A DNA stretch of 49,927 bases from NCBI GenBank assembly GCA_030748555.1, contig JASMLT010000006.1, positions 1 through 49,927 of the forward strand. The letters run 5' to 3'. Below, one piece after another: positions 16,638-25,508 of the stretch (the stretch's first letter is position 1; every line of letters starts with the position of its first letter). The notes beneath the pieces are model-generated. The model did not search any database. It had not been told where the DNA came from and was given only the letters and a program-made list of their open reading frames with translations. A program made the translations under genes and the position numbers. The DNA comes from Acidimicrobiales bacterium. Lineage in GTDB: Bacteria > Actinomycetota > Acidimicrobiia > Acidimicrobiales > MedAcidi-G1.

Positions 16638-17886
16638 AAGTCTTCGAATAAATGGCGAACGTCTTCTAGCTCGCATTGAGGAACTCGCTTCTATAGGAGC
16701 CATTGATGGGGGCGGTTCCTGCCGTCTTGCTCTAACGGACGAAGATCGAGCGGGTCGCGATCTTGTAGTTACATGGATGAAGGATTTAGGCCTTGATGTA
16801 AGTATTGACTCAATTGGGAATGTGGTAGCAGTTAGAGCTGGGAAAAATGACGGTCCGGCGACTATGACAGGAAGTCATATTGACACAGTTAAAACAGGAG
16901 GTCGATATGACGGAAATTTAGGTGTGCTTGCAGGTTTAGAGATAATTGAGTCTCTTTCTGAAAACAATATTCAAACCCAACATCCAGTTGCAGTTGCATT
17001 TTTTACAGATGAAGAAGGTGCGAGATTTGCACCAGACATGCTAGGAAGCCTCGTTTATGTAGGAGGTATGACTCTCGAGGAAGCATTAGACATAAAAGGT
17101 GTTGATGGTTCCAAAGTAGGAGACGAATTAGATCGTATTGGCTACAGAGGGACGTCTCCATGCCCTGGCCCCTCACCGAGAGCTTTCGTTGAATTGCATA
17201 TCGAACAAGGTCCTGTTTTGGAAGTAGAAGGTATAACAATCGGAGCGGTAACAGGAGTGCAAGGTATTTCATGGACAGAACTGACAGTTACAGGTGAATC
17301 CAATCATGCTGGAACCACTCCAATGGCGCTTCGTCACGATTCAGGTTTCGCAGCAGCGTCTATTTCTACTTATGTGCGTGAGTTATCGATAGAAATGGGA
17401 GGAAGTCAAGTAGCCACAGTTGGCAGATTGGAACTCAATCCCAATTTGGTCAATGTGGTTGCAGGATCAGCTATTTTGACTGTTGATCTGAGAAACACGG
17501 TCGAAGAACGTTTGTTAGAAGCTGAAAATAAACTTGCTGATTTTCTTTCAGAATTAGGTTCGAGTGAAGGCTTAAAAATTGAAAAAAGACAACTAGCTAG
17601 GTTCGAACCTGTCGAATTCAACCAAGAAGTGGTAAGCACCGTAGAAAATGTAGCCTCCCGAATGGGGCATTCAGTTATGCAACTTCCGTCAGGTGCAGGG
17701 CACGACGCCCAGATGATGGCAAGAGTTTGCCCGACAGGGATGGTATTTGTTCCAAGTCATAAAGGTATAAGCCACAATCCTCAGGAACATACAGACCCTG
17801 AGGACCTTATTGCAGGTTGCAACGTTTTATTCCAGACGATTCTTGAATTAGATACGACTGATTTTGGAGGTGCAGAAAGCAAATGA
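16630..17886 (+). CDS. Zn-dependent N-carbamoyl-L-amino-acid hydrolase / ureidopropionase-like (M20)
   Basis: 418 residues from ATG 16630, chosen over an in-frame ATG at 16606 because GAAAGGGG lies five bases before it. It belongs to the HyuC/AllC/beta-ureidopropionase branch of M20: GSHIDTV (His83), GGRYDGNLG (Asp94), TDEEGARF (Glu128/129), ELHIEQGPVLE, and near the C terminus SGAGHDAQ and SHNPQEHT. It also has the dimerisation-domain motif ESNHAGTTPM. The family removes N-carbamoyl groups (ureido acids, allantoate) to give amino acid, CO2 and ammonia. Together with the D-carbamoylase that overlaps its end by four bases, it would process products of hydantoin or pyrimidine-type ring opening. 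Confidence 0.9.
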   Translation: MAESLRINGERLLARIEELASIGAIDGGGSCRLALTDEDRAGRDLVVTWMKDLGLDVSIDSIGNVVAVRAGKNDGPATMTGSHIDTVKTGGRYDGNLGVLAGLEIIESLSENNIQTQHPVAVAFFTDEEGARFAPDMLGSLVYVGGMTLEEALDIKGVDGSKVGDELDRIGYRGTSPCPGPSPRAFVELHIEQGPVLEVEGITIGAVTGVQGISWTELTVTGESNHAGTTPMALRHDSGFAAASISTYVRELSIEMGGSQVATVGRLELNPNLVNVVAGSAILTVDLRNTVEERLLEAENKLADFLSELGSSEGLKIEKRQLARFEPVEFNQEVVSTVENVASRMGHSVMQLPSGAGHDAQMMARVCPTGMVFVPSHKGISHNPQEHTDPEDLIAGCNVLFQTILELDTTDFGGAESK

Positions 17887-18848
17887 CACGTGTTTTAAAA
17901 ATAGGTGCAGCGCAACTTGGGCCTATACAGAGGGAAAACACTAGAAAAGAAGTAGTTGAACGGCTTACAACTCTTCTCAATCAGGGAGCAGCGGAGTCTT
18001 GTGACCTCGTAGTTTTCCCAGAGTTGGCACTCACGACTTTTTTCCCAAGATGGTGGTCAGAGAACATAACTGAATTCGACCATTTTTTTGAAACGGAAAT
18101 GCCCAGTCAGGAAGTTCAACCATTATTTGATGAAGCAAAAAAATTAGGGATTGGGTTTCATTTAGGCTATGCAGAAATGACATCTGATGGTCACCGTTAC
18201 AACACCTCAATTCTTGTTTCCAAAAATGGAGACACACTTGGAAAATACCGGAAGGTGCACCTCCCAGGCCACGAAGATAACGAGCCTTGGAGGACTTTTC
18301 AACACCTAGAACGCTATTACTTTGAACCTGGAAATGAATTTAAGGTCTTTGGAGCTTTTGATGGAGTTGTAGGTATGGCTATCTGCAATGACAGAAGATG
18401 GTCAGAAACCTACAGGGTGCTTGGCTTACAAGGTTGCGAACTCGCACTTATTGGGTACAACACTCCAGTGCATTATCCACCTGATCCAAGTCAGGATGCT
18501 TTAGCAGGTTTCCACAACCATTTAGTCATGCAATCCGGAGCATACCAGAATGGGATGTGGGTAGTTGGAGTAGCTAAAGCTGGCAATGAAGAAGGGTGTG
18601 ACCTTCTAGGAGAGAGTTCGATAATAGCTCCATCTGGAGAAATCGTCGCCCAGTGTTCAACAGTGGAAGATGAATTAGTGTCAGCAGTTGTCGATTTGGA
18701 CATGTGCGCAAATTACAAGGAAACTCTTTTCAATTTTGATCGTTACAGGAGGCCAGAGGTATACGAGTCAATTACTTCGCAAATTGGCGTTGAAATACCA
18801 GAAGGAATTGAAGTTCGAAAACAAGACGATGAAAAACCTGAAGGATAG
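17883..18848 (+). CDS. N-carbamoyl-D-amino-acid hydrolase-like (nitrilase superfamily)
   Basis: 321 residues, close in length and sequence to the D-carbamoylases of Agrobacterium used as the family reference. The catalytic triad is visible: Glu47 in VFPELALTTFFPRW, Lys124 in YRKVHLPGH and Cys168 in MAICNDRRWSETYR. Family-specific blocks GYNTPVHYPPDP and GAYQNGMWVVG are also present. The enzyme converts N-carbamoyl-D-amino acids to the D-amino acid, CO2 and ammonia. It overlaps the M20 gene (ATGA) and precedes the fused molybdenum hydroxylase by five bases. A D-specific and an L-type decarbamoylase side by side suggest that racemic or achiral ureido acids are handled. Confidence 0.92.
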   Translation: MTRVLKIGAAQLGPIQRENTRKEVVERLTTLLNQGAAESCDLVVFPELALTTFFPRWWSENITEFDHFFETEMPSQEVQPLFDEAKKLGIGFHLGYAEMTSDGHRYNTSILVSKNGDTLGKYRKVHLPGHEDNEPWRTFQHLERYYFEPGNEFKVFGAFDGVVGMAICNDRRWSETYRVLGLQGCELALIGYNTPVHYPPDPSQDALAGFHNHLVMQSGAYQNGMWVVGVAKAGNEEGCDLLGESSIIAPSGEIVAQCSTVEDELVSAVVDLDMCANYKETLFNFDRYRRPEVYESITSQIGVEIPEGIEVRKQDDEKPEG

Positions 18849-18853
18849 TTGAT

Positions 18854-21436
18854 ATGACGACTTTCGAACTAAACGGTGTCAGCGTTGAGACAGAAATTGC
18901 ACATCCACACCTTTTAGCGGCGATACGGGACGAGTTCGGGCTTATTTCACCAAAAGACGGTTGTTCTCCATCTGGTCAGTGTGGATGCTGCACCGTTTTA
19001 ATCGATGGAAAAGCACGAGTCGCTTGTCAGACGTCAATGGAAAAGATAGAAGATACAAAAGTTTTGACATTAGAAGGCTTTGATCCGAAAGAACGTGAAC
19101 TTTTTTCTCAGACCTTTGCAGCACACGGCGCCCTTCAATGTGGATTTTGCATCCCGGGTATTTTGGTTAGAGCTAAGTCATTAATCGACCGTAAAGGAAA
19201 CTCGCTAACTCGTGAAGAGTCGTCTAGACATCTGGGAGCTCATCTTTGCAGGTGCACAGGTTATACCAAAATTTTAGATGCAGTCGAAGCTCTAGCTGCT
19301 GGTGAAACGCCTGTAAAAATCCAAACTGGGGGTGTCGGGACTTCAGGAAGTCGTTATGAAGCTGAGGCTCTAAGTTTAGGAGACAGACCATTTATTGACG
19401 ATATAAAACCTAGTGGCTTACTCCATGGGGCCGTCAGGTTGTCTGACCATGCAAGAGCAGAAGTTATAAAAATAAACATCGAAGTTGCGGAGAATGTAGA
19501 AGGGGTCGAGAAGATAATCACAGCCTCCGACGTTCCAGGAGAGTTGAGAGTTGGTTTAATACATCAGGATTGGCCAATATTCATTCCCGAAGGGGGGAAA
19601 ACCTCCTACTTAGGTGATGTTTTGGCTTTAATAGTTGCAAAAGACAGGGAGACAGCGCGTAAAGCAGCTGAGTTAATTGAGGTTGAATACAGGGTTTTAA
19701 AACCATTTAGTGATCCCGTCGAAGCAGTTAGTTCTAACGAAGATGCAGTCTGGGGTTTAGATGGCAATGTTTTGTCAGAGTCAAGTTATGAACGAGGCGA
19801 TACCGAAAAAGCTCTAAAGGAATCAAAACACATAGTTGAAGAAATATTTCAGACCCAGAGAGTTGAGCAGGCTTTCCTTGAGCCTGAATCAACACTTGCG
19901 GTACCCAATGAAGAAGGACTGTATGTGTATTCAGGCGGTCAGGGGGTATGGGACGACCGAAATCAGATTGCAAAAGTGCTTGGAGTTGACAGCAGTACGG
20001 TAACGGTTGAGCTTGTTTCTAATGGTGGTGCATTTGGCGGAAAAGAAGACATGTCAAATCAGGCACAGACTGCTCTAGCTGCCCATCTGATAGGAAAACC
20101 GGTACGTTGCACTTTAAGCCGTGAAGAATCGTTACTCATTCACGCTAAGCGGCATCCAATCCAAATGAAATTTAAGGCAGGTTGCGATGAGAATGGCCTA
20201 CTTACCGGATTATGGGTTCGAATGATTGGCGATTCGGGGCCATATGCCTCAGTGGGTATGAAGGTATTGGAAAGAGCTGCAGGCCATGCAAGCGGCCCAT
20301 ATGTGGTTCCTGCAATTGATGTTCGTTCAATTGCCGTAAGAACAAATAATCCAATAGGCGGGGCATTTCGAGGTTTTGGTGCTAATCAAGCCCAGTTTGC
20401 AATGGAAGGAGTAATGGACCGACTAGCAGAAAAAGTCGGAATAAGCGGATGGGAGATTAGAAAACGTAATGTTGTTAAACCTGGGTCGATCTGGGGACCT
20501 GGGCAGATCATGGATGAAGGGAGCAGAGGTGCGAGTTCCTGTTTAGAAGCAATTAAAGATTCATATGATCAGGCAATCAAAGATGGCAAAGCAGTCGGTT
20601 TAGGCCTTGGTCTGAAAAATTCGGGTCTCGGAAACGGTGCAAAAGAAATAGCTAAGGCGGTTGTCAGATTCCGTCAAGACGGCAAAGTCGAAGTAAGACA
20701 CTGTTGGACTGAAATGGGACAAGGAGTTCACACAGTCGCTCTGCAAGTCGCTGTTGAAGAGTTAGGTGTCGACCCTTCTCTGGTAGAGGTAATTGTGGAT
20801 ACGAGTCGAGAAATGAATGTAGGTCAAACGACTGGTAGTAGAGGCACGCTAATGGGGGCAGGCTCAGTTGCGGACGCCTGCAGAACTGCAATGGCTGATG
20901 GATGTAAACCTGAGATCGATTACCAGGGAGAATATCGAGTTGATTGGACCAATTCGATGTCAGATGACGTGGAAAACCCTTTGATTCATTCAACTTTTGG
21001 ATATGCGGCACAACTAGTAGTAATGGGTGAAGAAAAAGAGAAAGTTGAGTATGTAGTGGCCGCTCATGATGTTGGCAGGGCAGTAAATCCGGTTTTGTGT
21101 GAAGGGCAAATTGAAGGAGCGGTACATATGGGATTGGGATACGCGCTTACAGAAGGTTTTCCCACAGACGAAGAAGCAAAACCTCGAAACATGACACTCA
21201 AGAGCCTCGGTATTTTGAGACCTAAGGACATGCCTCCTGTAGAAGTAATTCTAGTAGAAGAGCCACAACCTGATTCACCGTATGGGATAAAAGGAGTAGG
21301 GGAAATCGGACTGGTCCCTACCGCTGGAGCGGTAGCCGCCGCTTTGCACGGTCAAGATGGAATTTGGCGAAAGAGCTTACCAATGGCCTCAGATGCCCAA
21401 CAGGAGAACTGGCAAGAATGGAATTGCGATGACTGA
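18854..21436 (+). CDS. Fused [2Fe-2S]/molybdopterin hydroxylase of the selenium-dependent XDH type
   Basis: 860 residues. The N-terminal ferredoxin part keeps all ligands: Cys37, Cys43, Cys46 and Cys58 (GCSPSGQCGCCTVL) and Cys96, Cys99, Cys132 and Cys134 (QCGFCIPG, HLCRCTGY). The molybdenum part (about 175-860) has NGGAFGGKEDM, GGAFRGFGANQAQ and the catalytic-base motif IKGVGEIGLVP. The fusion order, the length and blocks such as CGCCTVL, YQGEYRVDWT and the C-terminal TAGAVAAALHG are those of proteins classed as selenium-dependent xanthine dehydrogenase, in which a labile selenium replaces the terminal sulfur on molybdenum. Accessory genes ssnA (next), yqeB, yqeC and xdhC in the facing operon strengthen this. 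It has no fused FAD domain and may borrow the subunit at 13001. Confidence 0.88.
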   Translation: MTTFELNGVSVETEIAHPHLLAAIRDEFGLISPKDGCSPSGQCGCCTVLIDGKARVACQTSMEKIEDTKVLTLEGFDPKERELFSQTFAAHGALQCGFCIPGILVRAKSLIDRKGNSLTREESSRHLGAHLCRCTGYTKILDAVEALAAGETPVKIQTGGVGTSGSRYEAEALSLGDRPFIDDIKPSGLLHGAVRLSDHARAEVIKINIEVAENVEGVEKIITASDVPGELRVGLIHQDWPIFIPEGGKTSYLGDVLALIVAKDRETARKAAELIEVEYRVLKPFSDPVEAVSSNEDAVWGLDGNVLSESSYERGDTEKALKESKHIVEEIFQTQRVEQAFLEPESTLAVPNEEGLYVYSGGQGVWDDRNQIAKVLGVDSSTVTVELVSNGGAFGGKEDMSNQAQTALAAHLIGKPVRCTLSREESLLIHAKRHPIQMKFKAGCDENGLLTGLWVRMIGDSGPYASVGMKVLERAAGHASGPYVVPAIDVRSIAVRTNNPIGGAFRGFGANQAQFAMEGVMDRLAEKVGISGWEIRKRNVVKPGSIWGPGQIMDEGSRGASSCLEAIKDSYDQAIKDGKAVGLGLGLKNSGLGNGAKEIAKAVVRFRQDGKVEVRHCWTEMGQGVHTVALQVAVEELGVDPSLVEVIVDTSREMNVGQTTGSRGTLMGAGSVADACRTAMADGCKPEIDYQGEYRVDWTNSMSDDVENPLIHSTFGYAAQLVVMGEEKEKVEYVVAAHDVGRAVNPVLCEGQIEGAVHMGLGYALTEGFPTDEEAKPRNMTLKSLGILRPKDMPPVEVILVEEPQPDSPYGIKGVGEIGLVPTAGAVAAALHGQDGIWRKSLPMASDAQQENWQEWNCDD

Positions 21437-22481
21437 CGAATCCAACGGGTCAAATGAAACGCACGGGCTTGTTTGTGCCCATCATCACCTTTATTCAACA
21501 TTGGCTAGAGGAATGCCTGCACCGGTTAACAATCCCACAAATTTTGAGGAAATATTAAAGATGGTCTGGTGGCGCCTTGACAGAGCTCTTGACCTTGAGT
21601 CGATAAAGTGGTCCGCCATGCTAGGGGCTCTTGAAGCGGTCGAGCGTGGTTGTACAGCAATAGTCGACCATCACGAATCCCCAGAAGCCATCGAAGGCTC
21701 TCTAAGCGTCATCGCAGATGCGTGCGAAACAGTAGGAGTACGAGTTTTGTGTTCATACGGCGTGACTGACCGACACGGTTCTGAAGGTGCGAAAAAAGGC
21801 TTGGATGAAAACAGGCGCTTCTTGAAAGAGGGAGGTAGAGGAATGGTAGGTCTGCATGCCTCCTTTACATGCGAAGATGAGACATTAGAGGCTGCTGCTG
21901 AAATTGCAGAAAGTTTCGGAGTTGGCGTCCACGTACACGTTGCTGAAGGACCAGTGGATGCAAATGCCGCAACAAGACTGAAGGGGTTTACAAAAGACAA
22001 TTGGCTTATCGTCCATGGAGTTCATCTTGAAGATGATCATGGTTTAAGAGGCATTCTGGTGCACAACCCTCGTTCGAACATGAACAACTCTGTTGGTTAT
22101 GCTAATCCGATTCGTTTCAGTAATGAAGTTGCACTAGGGACCGATGGAATAGGTGCTGACATGCTTGAAGAATTCCGTCTTGCTTATGCAAGACATCGTG
22201 AGTCTGATGTAGCGGCTTCACCTGAGACTGCTTGGGGATGGTTGACAAATGGTTATCGAATTATTCCTGAAGCGATGAATGATCGAGTTGTTTGGAGCTA
22301 CCCAAATATGGACCCTTGGGAGCTTGCATTTTCAACAGGAGTTAATCCAATAGAGGTTATGGTTGAACAAGAAACCATTTGGGCAAATGGGGCATCAACT
22401 CGTGTGGACGCTAATGAAATTAGAGCGAAAGCTTCTGAACAAGCAAAAAAGGTTCACGCAAGATTAGCTGAAATTATTTGA
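21429..22481 (+). CDS. ssnA: SsnA-like amidohydrolase, trimmed at both beta-domain ends
   Basis: 350 residues from ATG 21429, which overlaps the end of the hydroxylase gene by eight bases. The core closely follows SsnA, a putative selenium-metabolism amidohydrolase usually near selenium-dependent xanthine dehydrogenases: AHHHLYSTLARGMPAP, WWRLDRALDLESI, DHHESPEAIEGSL, GLHASFTCEDETL and HNPRSNMNNSVGYA. Metal ligands are kept (His18, His20, His170, His196, Asp239). Usual SsnA proteins are about 440 residues. Here the roughly 60-residue N-terminal beta segment is missing, as is the C-terminal GxLxPGxxADLVV stretch, leaving the barrel and a short tail. Upstream in-frame codons to 21357 only read through the hydroxylase gene. 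The biochemical role of SsnA is unproven. Confidence 0.82.
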   Translation: MTDESNGSNETHGLVCAHHHLYSTLARGMPAPVNNPTNFEEILKMVWWRLDRALDLESIKWSAMLGALEAVERGCTAIVDHHESPEAIEGSLSVIADACETVGVRVLCSYGVTDRHGSEGAKKGLDENRRFLKEGGRGMVGLHASFTCEDETLEAAAEIAESFGVGVHVHVAEGPVDANAATRLKGFTKDNWLIVHGVHLEDDHGLRGILVHNPRSNMNNSVGYANPIRFSNEVALGTDGIGADMLEEFRLAYARHRESDVAASPETAWGWLTNGYRIIPEAMNDRVVWSYPNMDPWELAFSTGVNPIEVMVEQETIWANGASTRVDANEIRAKASEQAKKVHARLAEII

Positions 22482-22509
22482 AGTTCAGATTTGAAAAATA
22501 GGAGAGAAA

Positions 22510-23511
22510 ATGACTCGATTAGCAATTTATCTACAAGATGCTCATTCGATAAGCGAAGCAATCGAATATACACAGTATGCGGAGTTGAATGGTTTTGAAG
22601 CTGTATGGCAGGCTGATTCTCGACTTGTCCGTGATGCAGTTGTTCCCATGGCAGCATTTGCTGCAAAGACTGAAAATATCAAAATAGGTTCTGGTGTAGT
22701 TGATTGTTGGACCCGAAATCCTGCAAGACTGGCTTCTACTTTTTCGACTTTAGATGACTTGGCGCCTGGTCGAATTATTCTTGGTATCGGGGCATGGTGG
22801 GATCCTTTGGCTTCAAAAGTAGGGATAGAGCGCAATAAGCCACTAAAAGTGATGAGAGAAGTGGTCACTGCAGTAAGAGCATTGTTAGCTGATGAAACCG
22901 TCAGCTTCTCAGGCGACTTTGTGCAACTTGACGGAGTGGAACTCGATTACGTATATCAGGAAAGACGACCTAAAGAGGTGCCAATTTACATAGGTGCAAC
23001 TGGAATGAAGATGATGGAGTTGAGCGGTGAGATAGCCGATGGTGTCGTTCTGAATTATTTAGTGTCGCCCGAATACAACAAAAGAGCTATGGAACATCTA
23101 GAAATCGGGGCGTCAAAAGCTGGTCGAAGTATTGATGAGATTGACCGTCCTCAACTTGTTGTTTGTTCTCTAGCTGAAGATCGAAAAGAAGCCTTAGATG
23201 GCGCTCGACTTATGGTTACCCAATACTTGGGACAGCAACCTCACATTATGAAAGCTTCTGGAGTTCCTGAAGAACTTCTAGATGAGATTGGTCAAGTTTT
23301 GACATGGCCAGCAACTCATGAACAGGTAGAAGCAGCATCAAAATTGGTTCCTGATGAAGTTGTACAGATGATTTGCGCTGCTGGAACCCCTGATGAGGTA
23401 AGGGAAAAAGTTGCTCAATACATGAAAGACGGATGCACATGTCCGATTCTCTACCCCCTGGGACCCGACGTCAGATTAATGATTGACACCTTTAGCGGTT
23501 GGTCACCATGA
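22510..23511 (+). CDS. LLM-class (probably F420-dependent) oxidoreductase, subtype A
   Basis: 333 residues with a strong AGGAGAG site before ATG 22510. Luciferase-like TIM barrel: [79 protein letters not shown]. The closest general type is the F420-dependent methylenetetrahydromethanopterin-reductase-like group; F420 use is inferred from cofC and the family. The C terminus has [14 protein letters not shown] and CPILYPL. All three blocks recur in the paralogue at 35647-36672, which is likewise followed by an amidohydrolase gene. It overlaps the 8-oxoguanine deaminase gene by four bases, implying linked work on the same substrate. Confidence 0.9.
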   Translation: MTRLAIYLQDAHSISEAIEYTQYAELNGFEAVWQADSRLVRDAVVPMAAFAAKTENIKIGSGVVDCWTRNPARLASTFSTLDDLAPGRIILGIGAWWDPLASKVGIERNKPLKVMREVVTAVRALLADETVSFSGDFVQLDGVELDYVYQERRPKEVPIYIGATGMKMMELSGEIADGVVLNYLVSPEYNKRAMEHLEIGASKAGRSIDEIDRPQLVVCSLAEDRKEALDGARLMVTQYLGQQPHIMKASGVPEELLDEIGQVLTWPATHEQVEAASKLVPDEVVQMICAAGTPDEVREKVAQYMKDGCTCPILYPLGPDVRLMIDTFSGWSP

Positions 23512-24806
23512 GCCAGCGTTTAGTTATTAGAGGACTAAGACACCCCGGTGACATTGCTTTAGAAAATGGTGTCATAACACTAGTTGGTTCTATAGAACCA
23601 AAAGACGGAGACCAAGTTCTTCTTTGCGACGGCGATATAGCAACACCAGGTTTGATAAACACCCATCACCACCTGTACCAATGGATGACTCGAGGTCAGG
23701 CAGTTGGGTGCAACCTGTTTGATTGGTTAGTTCACCTATACCCAGTCTGGGGGAAACTCTCAGTTGACGATGTGCATGCCGCTGCCCTAGTAGGTCTCGG
23801 CGAACTGGCATCAACTGGTTGCACGACAGCATTTGATCATCATTACTTGGTGCCAAATGGTGACGACTCAGTGTTTGATGCAATAGTCGAGGCAGCTCAA
23901 CAGGTCGGAATCAGATTGCATTTATCACGAGGCTCTATGGATCTCGGCGAGAGCCAAGGGGGGCTGCCCCCGGACCATGTTGTAGAAGATCGAGAAGCGA
24001 TTCTTTCCTCGACAGAGTCGATAATCGCGAAACATCATGATGGTGAGATGATTCATGTGGTTGTTGCACCATGCAGCCCTTTTTCAGTAACGACCGAGTT
24101 GATGGTTGATTCTGCTGAGCTTGCCAGGAAACACGGAGTTCGACTTCATACACACCTTTGTGAAACTTTAGAAGAACAGGAGTATTGTCTGGATAAATTC
24201 GGACGCAGACCGGTCGAAATGTTAGATGAGTGGGGTTGGGTGGATAATGATGTCTGGTTGGCTCATGGTATTCATATAGATCGCGATGAAATGGAGAGAC
24301 TCGGAGGAGCTGGCACAGGAATTGCACATTGCCCATCTTCGAATGCACGTTTAGCTGCTGGAATGTGTCCTGTAACTGACCTTCTGGAAGCCGGTTGTCC
24401 AGTCGGACTTGGAGTGGATGGGGTAGCGTCAAATGAAATTGGAGGCTTATTCCCAGAACTTAGACAGGCACTCTTCACAGCACGTCAAAGAGAAATGAAG
24501 CCCGATGCTCTTATGCCCCATGAAGTAGTCGAAATGGCAACCAAAGGTGGAGCACGCTGTTTAGGACTAGAAGATTTAGGAACCTTTGAAGTAGGTCAGA
24601 AAGCAGACATTGCTATCTGGCCGGGCAGAGATTTAGGTGACATACCGGATCCTCTCACGGGTCTTGTTATGGGACCAGACAGAAGAGTGAAGCACCTTTT
24701 TGTTGGAGGAAACCAGATCATCAATCATTCAGAGCTAAAAAATGTTGACATGAATTCTGCTTATTTAGAATTGACTGATCACGCAAAAAGGCTTTTTGAA
24801 AGCTAA
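23508..24806 (+). CDS. 8-oxoguanine deaminase-like amidohydrolase
   Basis: 432 residues from ATG 23508 (ATGA overlap with the LLM gene). It follows the 8-oxoguanine deaminase group: [13 protein letters not shown] with ligands His53 and His55, the diagnostic [67 protein letters not shown] and [12 protein letters not shown]. Family members hydrolyse 8-oxoguanine to urate and ammonia, and related enzymes act on isocytosine or triazines. A C-terminal [14 protein letters not shown] beta segment is present, so unlike its SsnA-like neighbour it is full length. It is the last gene of the rightward operon, and its stop codon is two bases from the stop of the convergent operon. Confidence 0.85.
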   Translation: MSQRLVIRGLRHPGDIALENGVITLVGSIEPKDGDQVLLCDGDIATPGLINTHHHLYQWMTRGQAVGCNLFDWLVHLYPVWGKLSVDDVHAAALVGLGELASTGCTTAFDHHYLVPNGDDSVFDAIVEAAQQVGIRLHLSRGSMDLGESQGGLPPDHVVEDREAILSSTESIIAKHHDGEMIHVVVAPCSPFSVTTELMVDSAELARKHGVRLHTHLCETLEEQEYCLDKFGRRPVEMLDEWGWVDNDVWLAHGIHIDRDEMERLGGAGTGIAHCPSSNARLAAGMCPVTDLLEAGCPVGLGVDGVASNEIGGLFPELRQALFTARQREMKPDALMPHEVVEMATKGGARCLGLEDLGTFEVGQKADIAIWPGRDLGDIPDPLTGLVMGPDRRVKHLFVGGNQIINHSELKNVDMNSAYLELTDHAKRLFES

Positions 24807-24808
24807 TT

Positions 24809-25507
24809 TTAAAAAGAACTAGAAACACCAAATTTTGCTGTTTGACCAGTTAATGAACCCCAACGGCGAGTACCGAATTCAAAATGCCACCATTCCGGTT
24901 CGAAGACAATGAAATCATGTGAGCGCATCGTCCAATACAAAAATCGACGAAATTCTCGGGCATATCCAGGGGTTTCTTCTAAAAAATTGGCTCGAGCTGT
25001 AGAAGTAACATCATCAAAGCCTGATCCGGGTGCCAAAGGAATGCCATCAACAGTGAAAGTCAGGTCAACTGCTCCACCAGTTAAATGAGGAGGCGGTGTA
25101 AAAGGGTCACTTGATGGTTCTGCAAATAGTCCCTCGGGAACTCTTGGGTCTTCACATGCGGCTTTAAAGAGCTCACTTTGTAAAGCCAGTGGTCTCCATG
25201 CATCAAAAATTCCTAATCCCCACCTCTCAGGAAGTCCTTCAGCTATGCAATAGAGTTTTTCAGCAACAGATTCACGAAGCCAAGAACCCTCCAAAGCATT
25301 TTCCCAGCCTGCCTCCCAGTAGCAATTCAGAGTTTTGATACGAGAGTGCTTTAACGAAACAAGAGGTTCTTCATCAACCATTTTTAAAGCAGGTGCTTCA
25401 GGTTCCCACAATTCAGGAATAGCTTCAGTTTCAGGAATATCGATGTCGGTATGTTCAAAAAATTTTTGAACATCACTGGTTAGAACAGGCTCTCCAATCC
25501 TAGGCAT
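24809..25507 (-). CDS. M15 (VanX/DdpX-like) D,D-dipeptidase family protein
   Basis: 232 residues from ATG 25507, with GGAGG five bases upstream; an extension to 25567 lies inside the preceding gene and is rejected. The zinc-peptidase signature of D-Ala-D-Ala dipeptidases is present: the transition-state Arg in FDAWRPLALQSEL, the first ligands in PPHLTGGAVDLTF (His and Asp), and catalytic Glu with the third ligand His in FEPEWWHFEFG. There is no signal peptide, so it should act in the cytoplasm like VanX and DdpX on short D-peptides or similar amides. As the last gene of a heterocycle-type operon it may hydrolyse a non-peptide amide instead; this is speculation. It is one base behind the LLM gene. 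Confidence 0.85.
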   Translation of the reverse strand: MPRIGEPVLTSDVQKFFEHTDIDIPETEAIPELWEPEAPALKMVDEEPLVSLKHSRIKTLNCYWEAGWENALEGSWLRESVAEKLYCIAEGLPERWGLGIFDAWRPLALQSELFKAACEDPRVPEGLFAEPSSDPFTPPPHLTGGAVDLTFTVDGIPLAPGSGFDDVTSTARANFLEETPGYAREFRRFLYWTMRSHDFIVFEPEWWHFEFGTRRWGSLTGQTAKFGVSSSF

Positions 25508-25508
25508 A

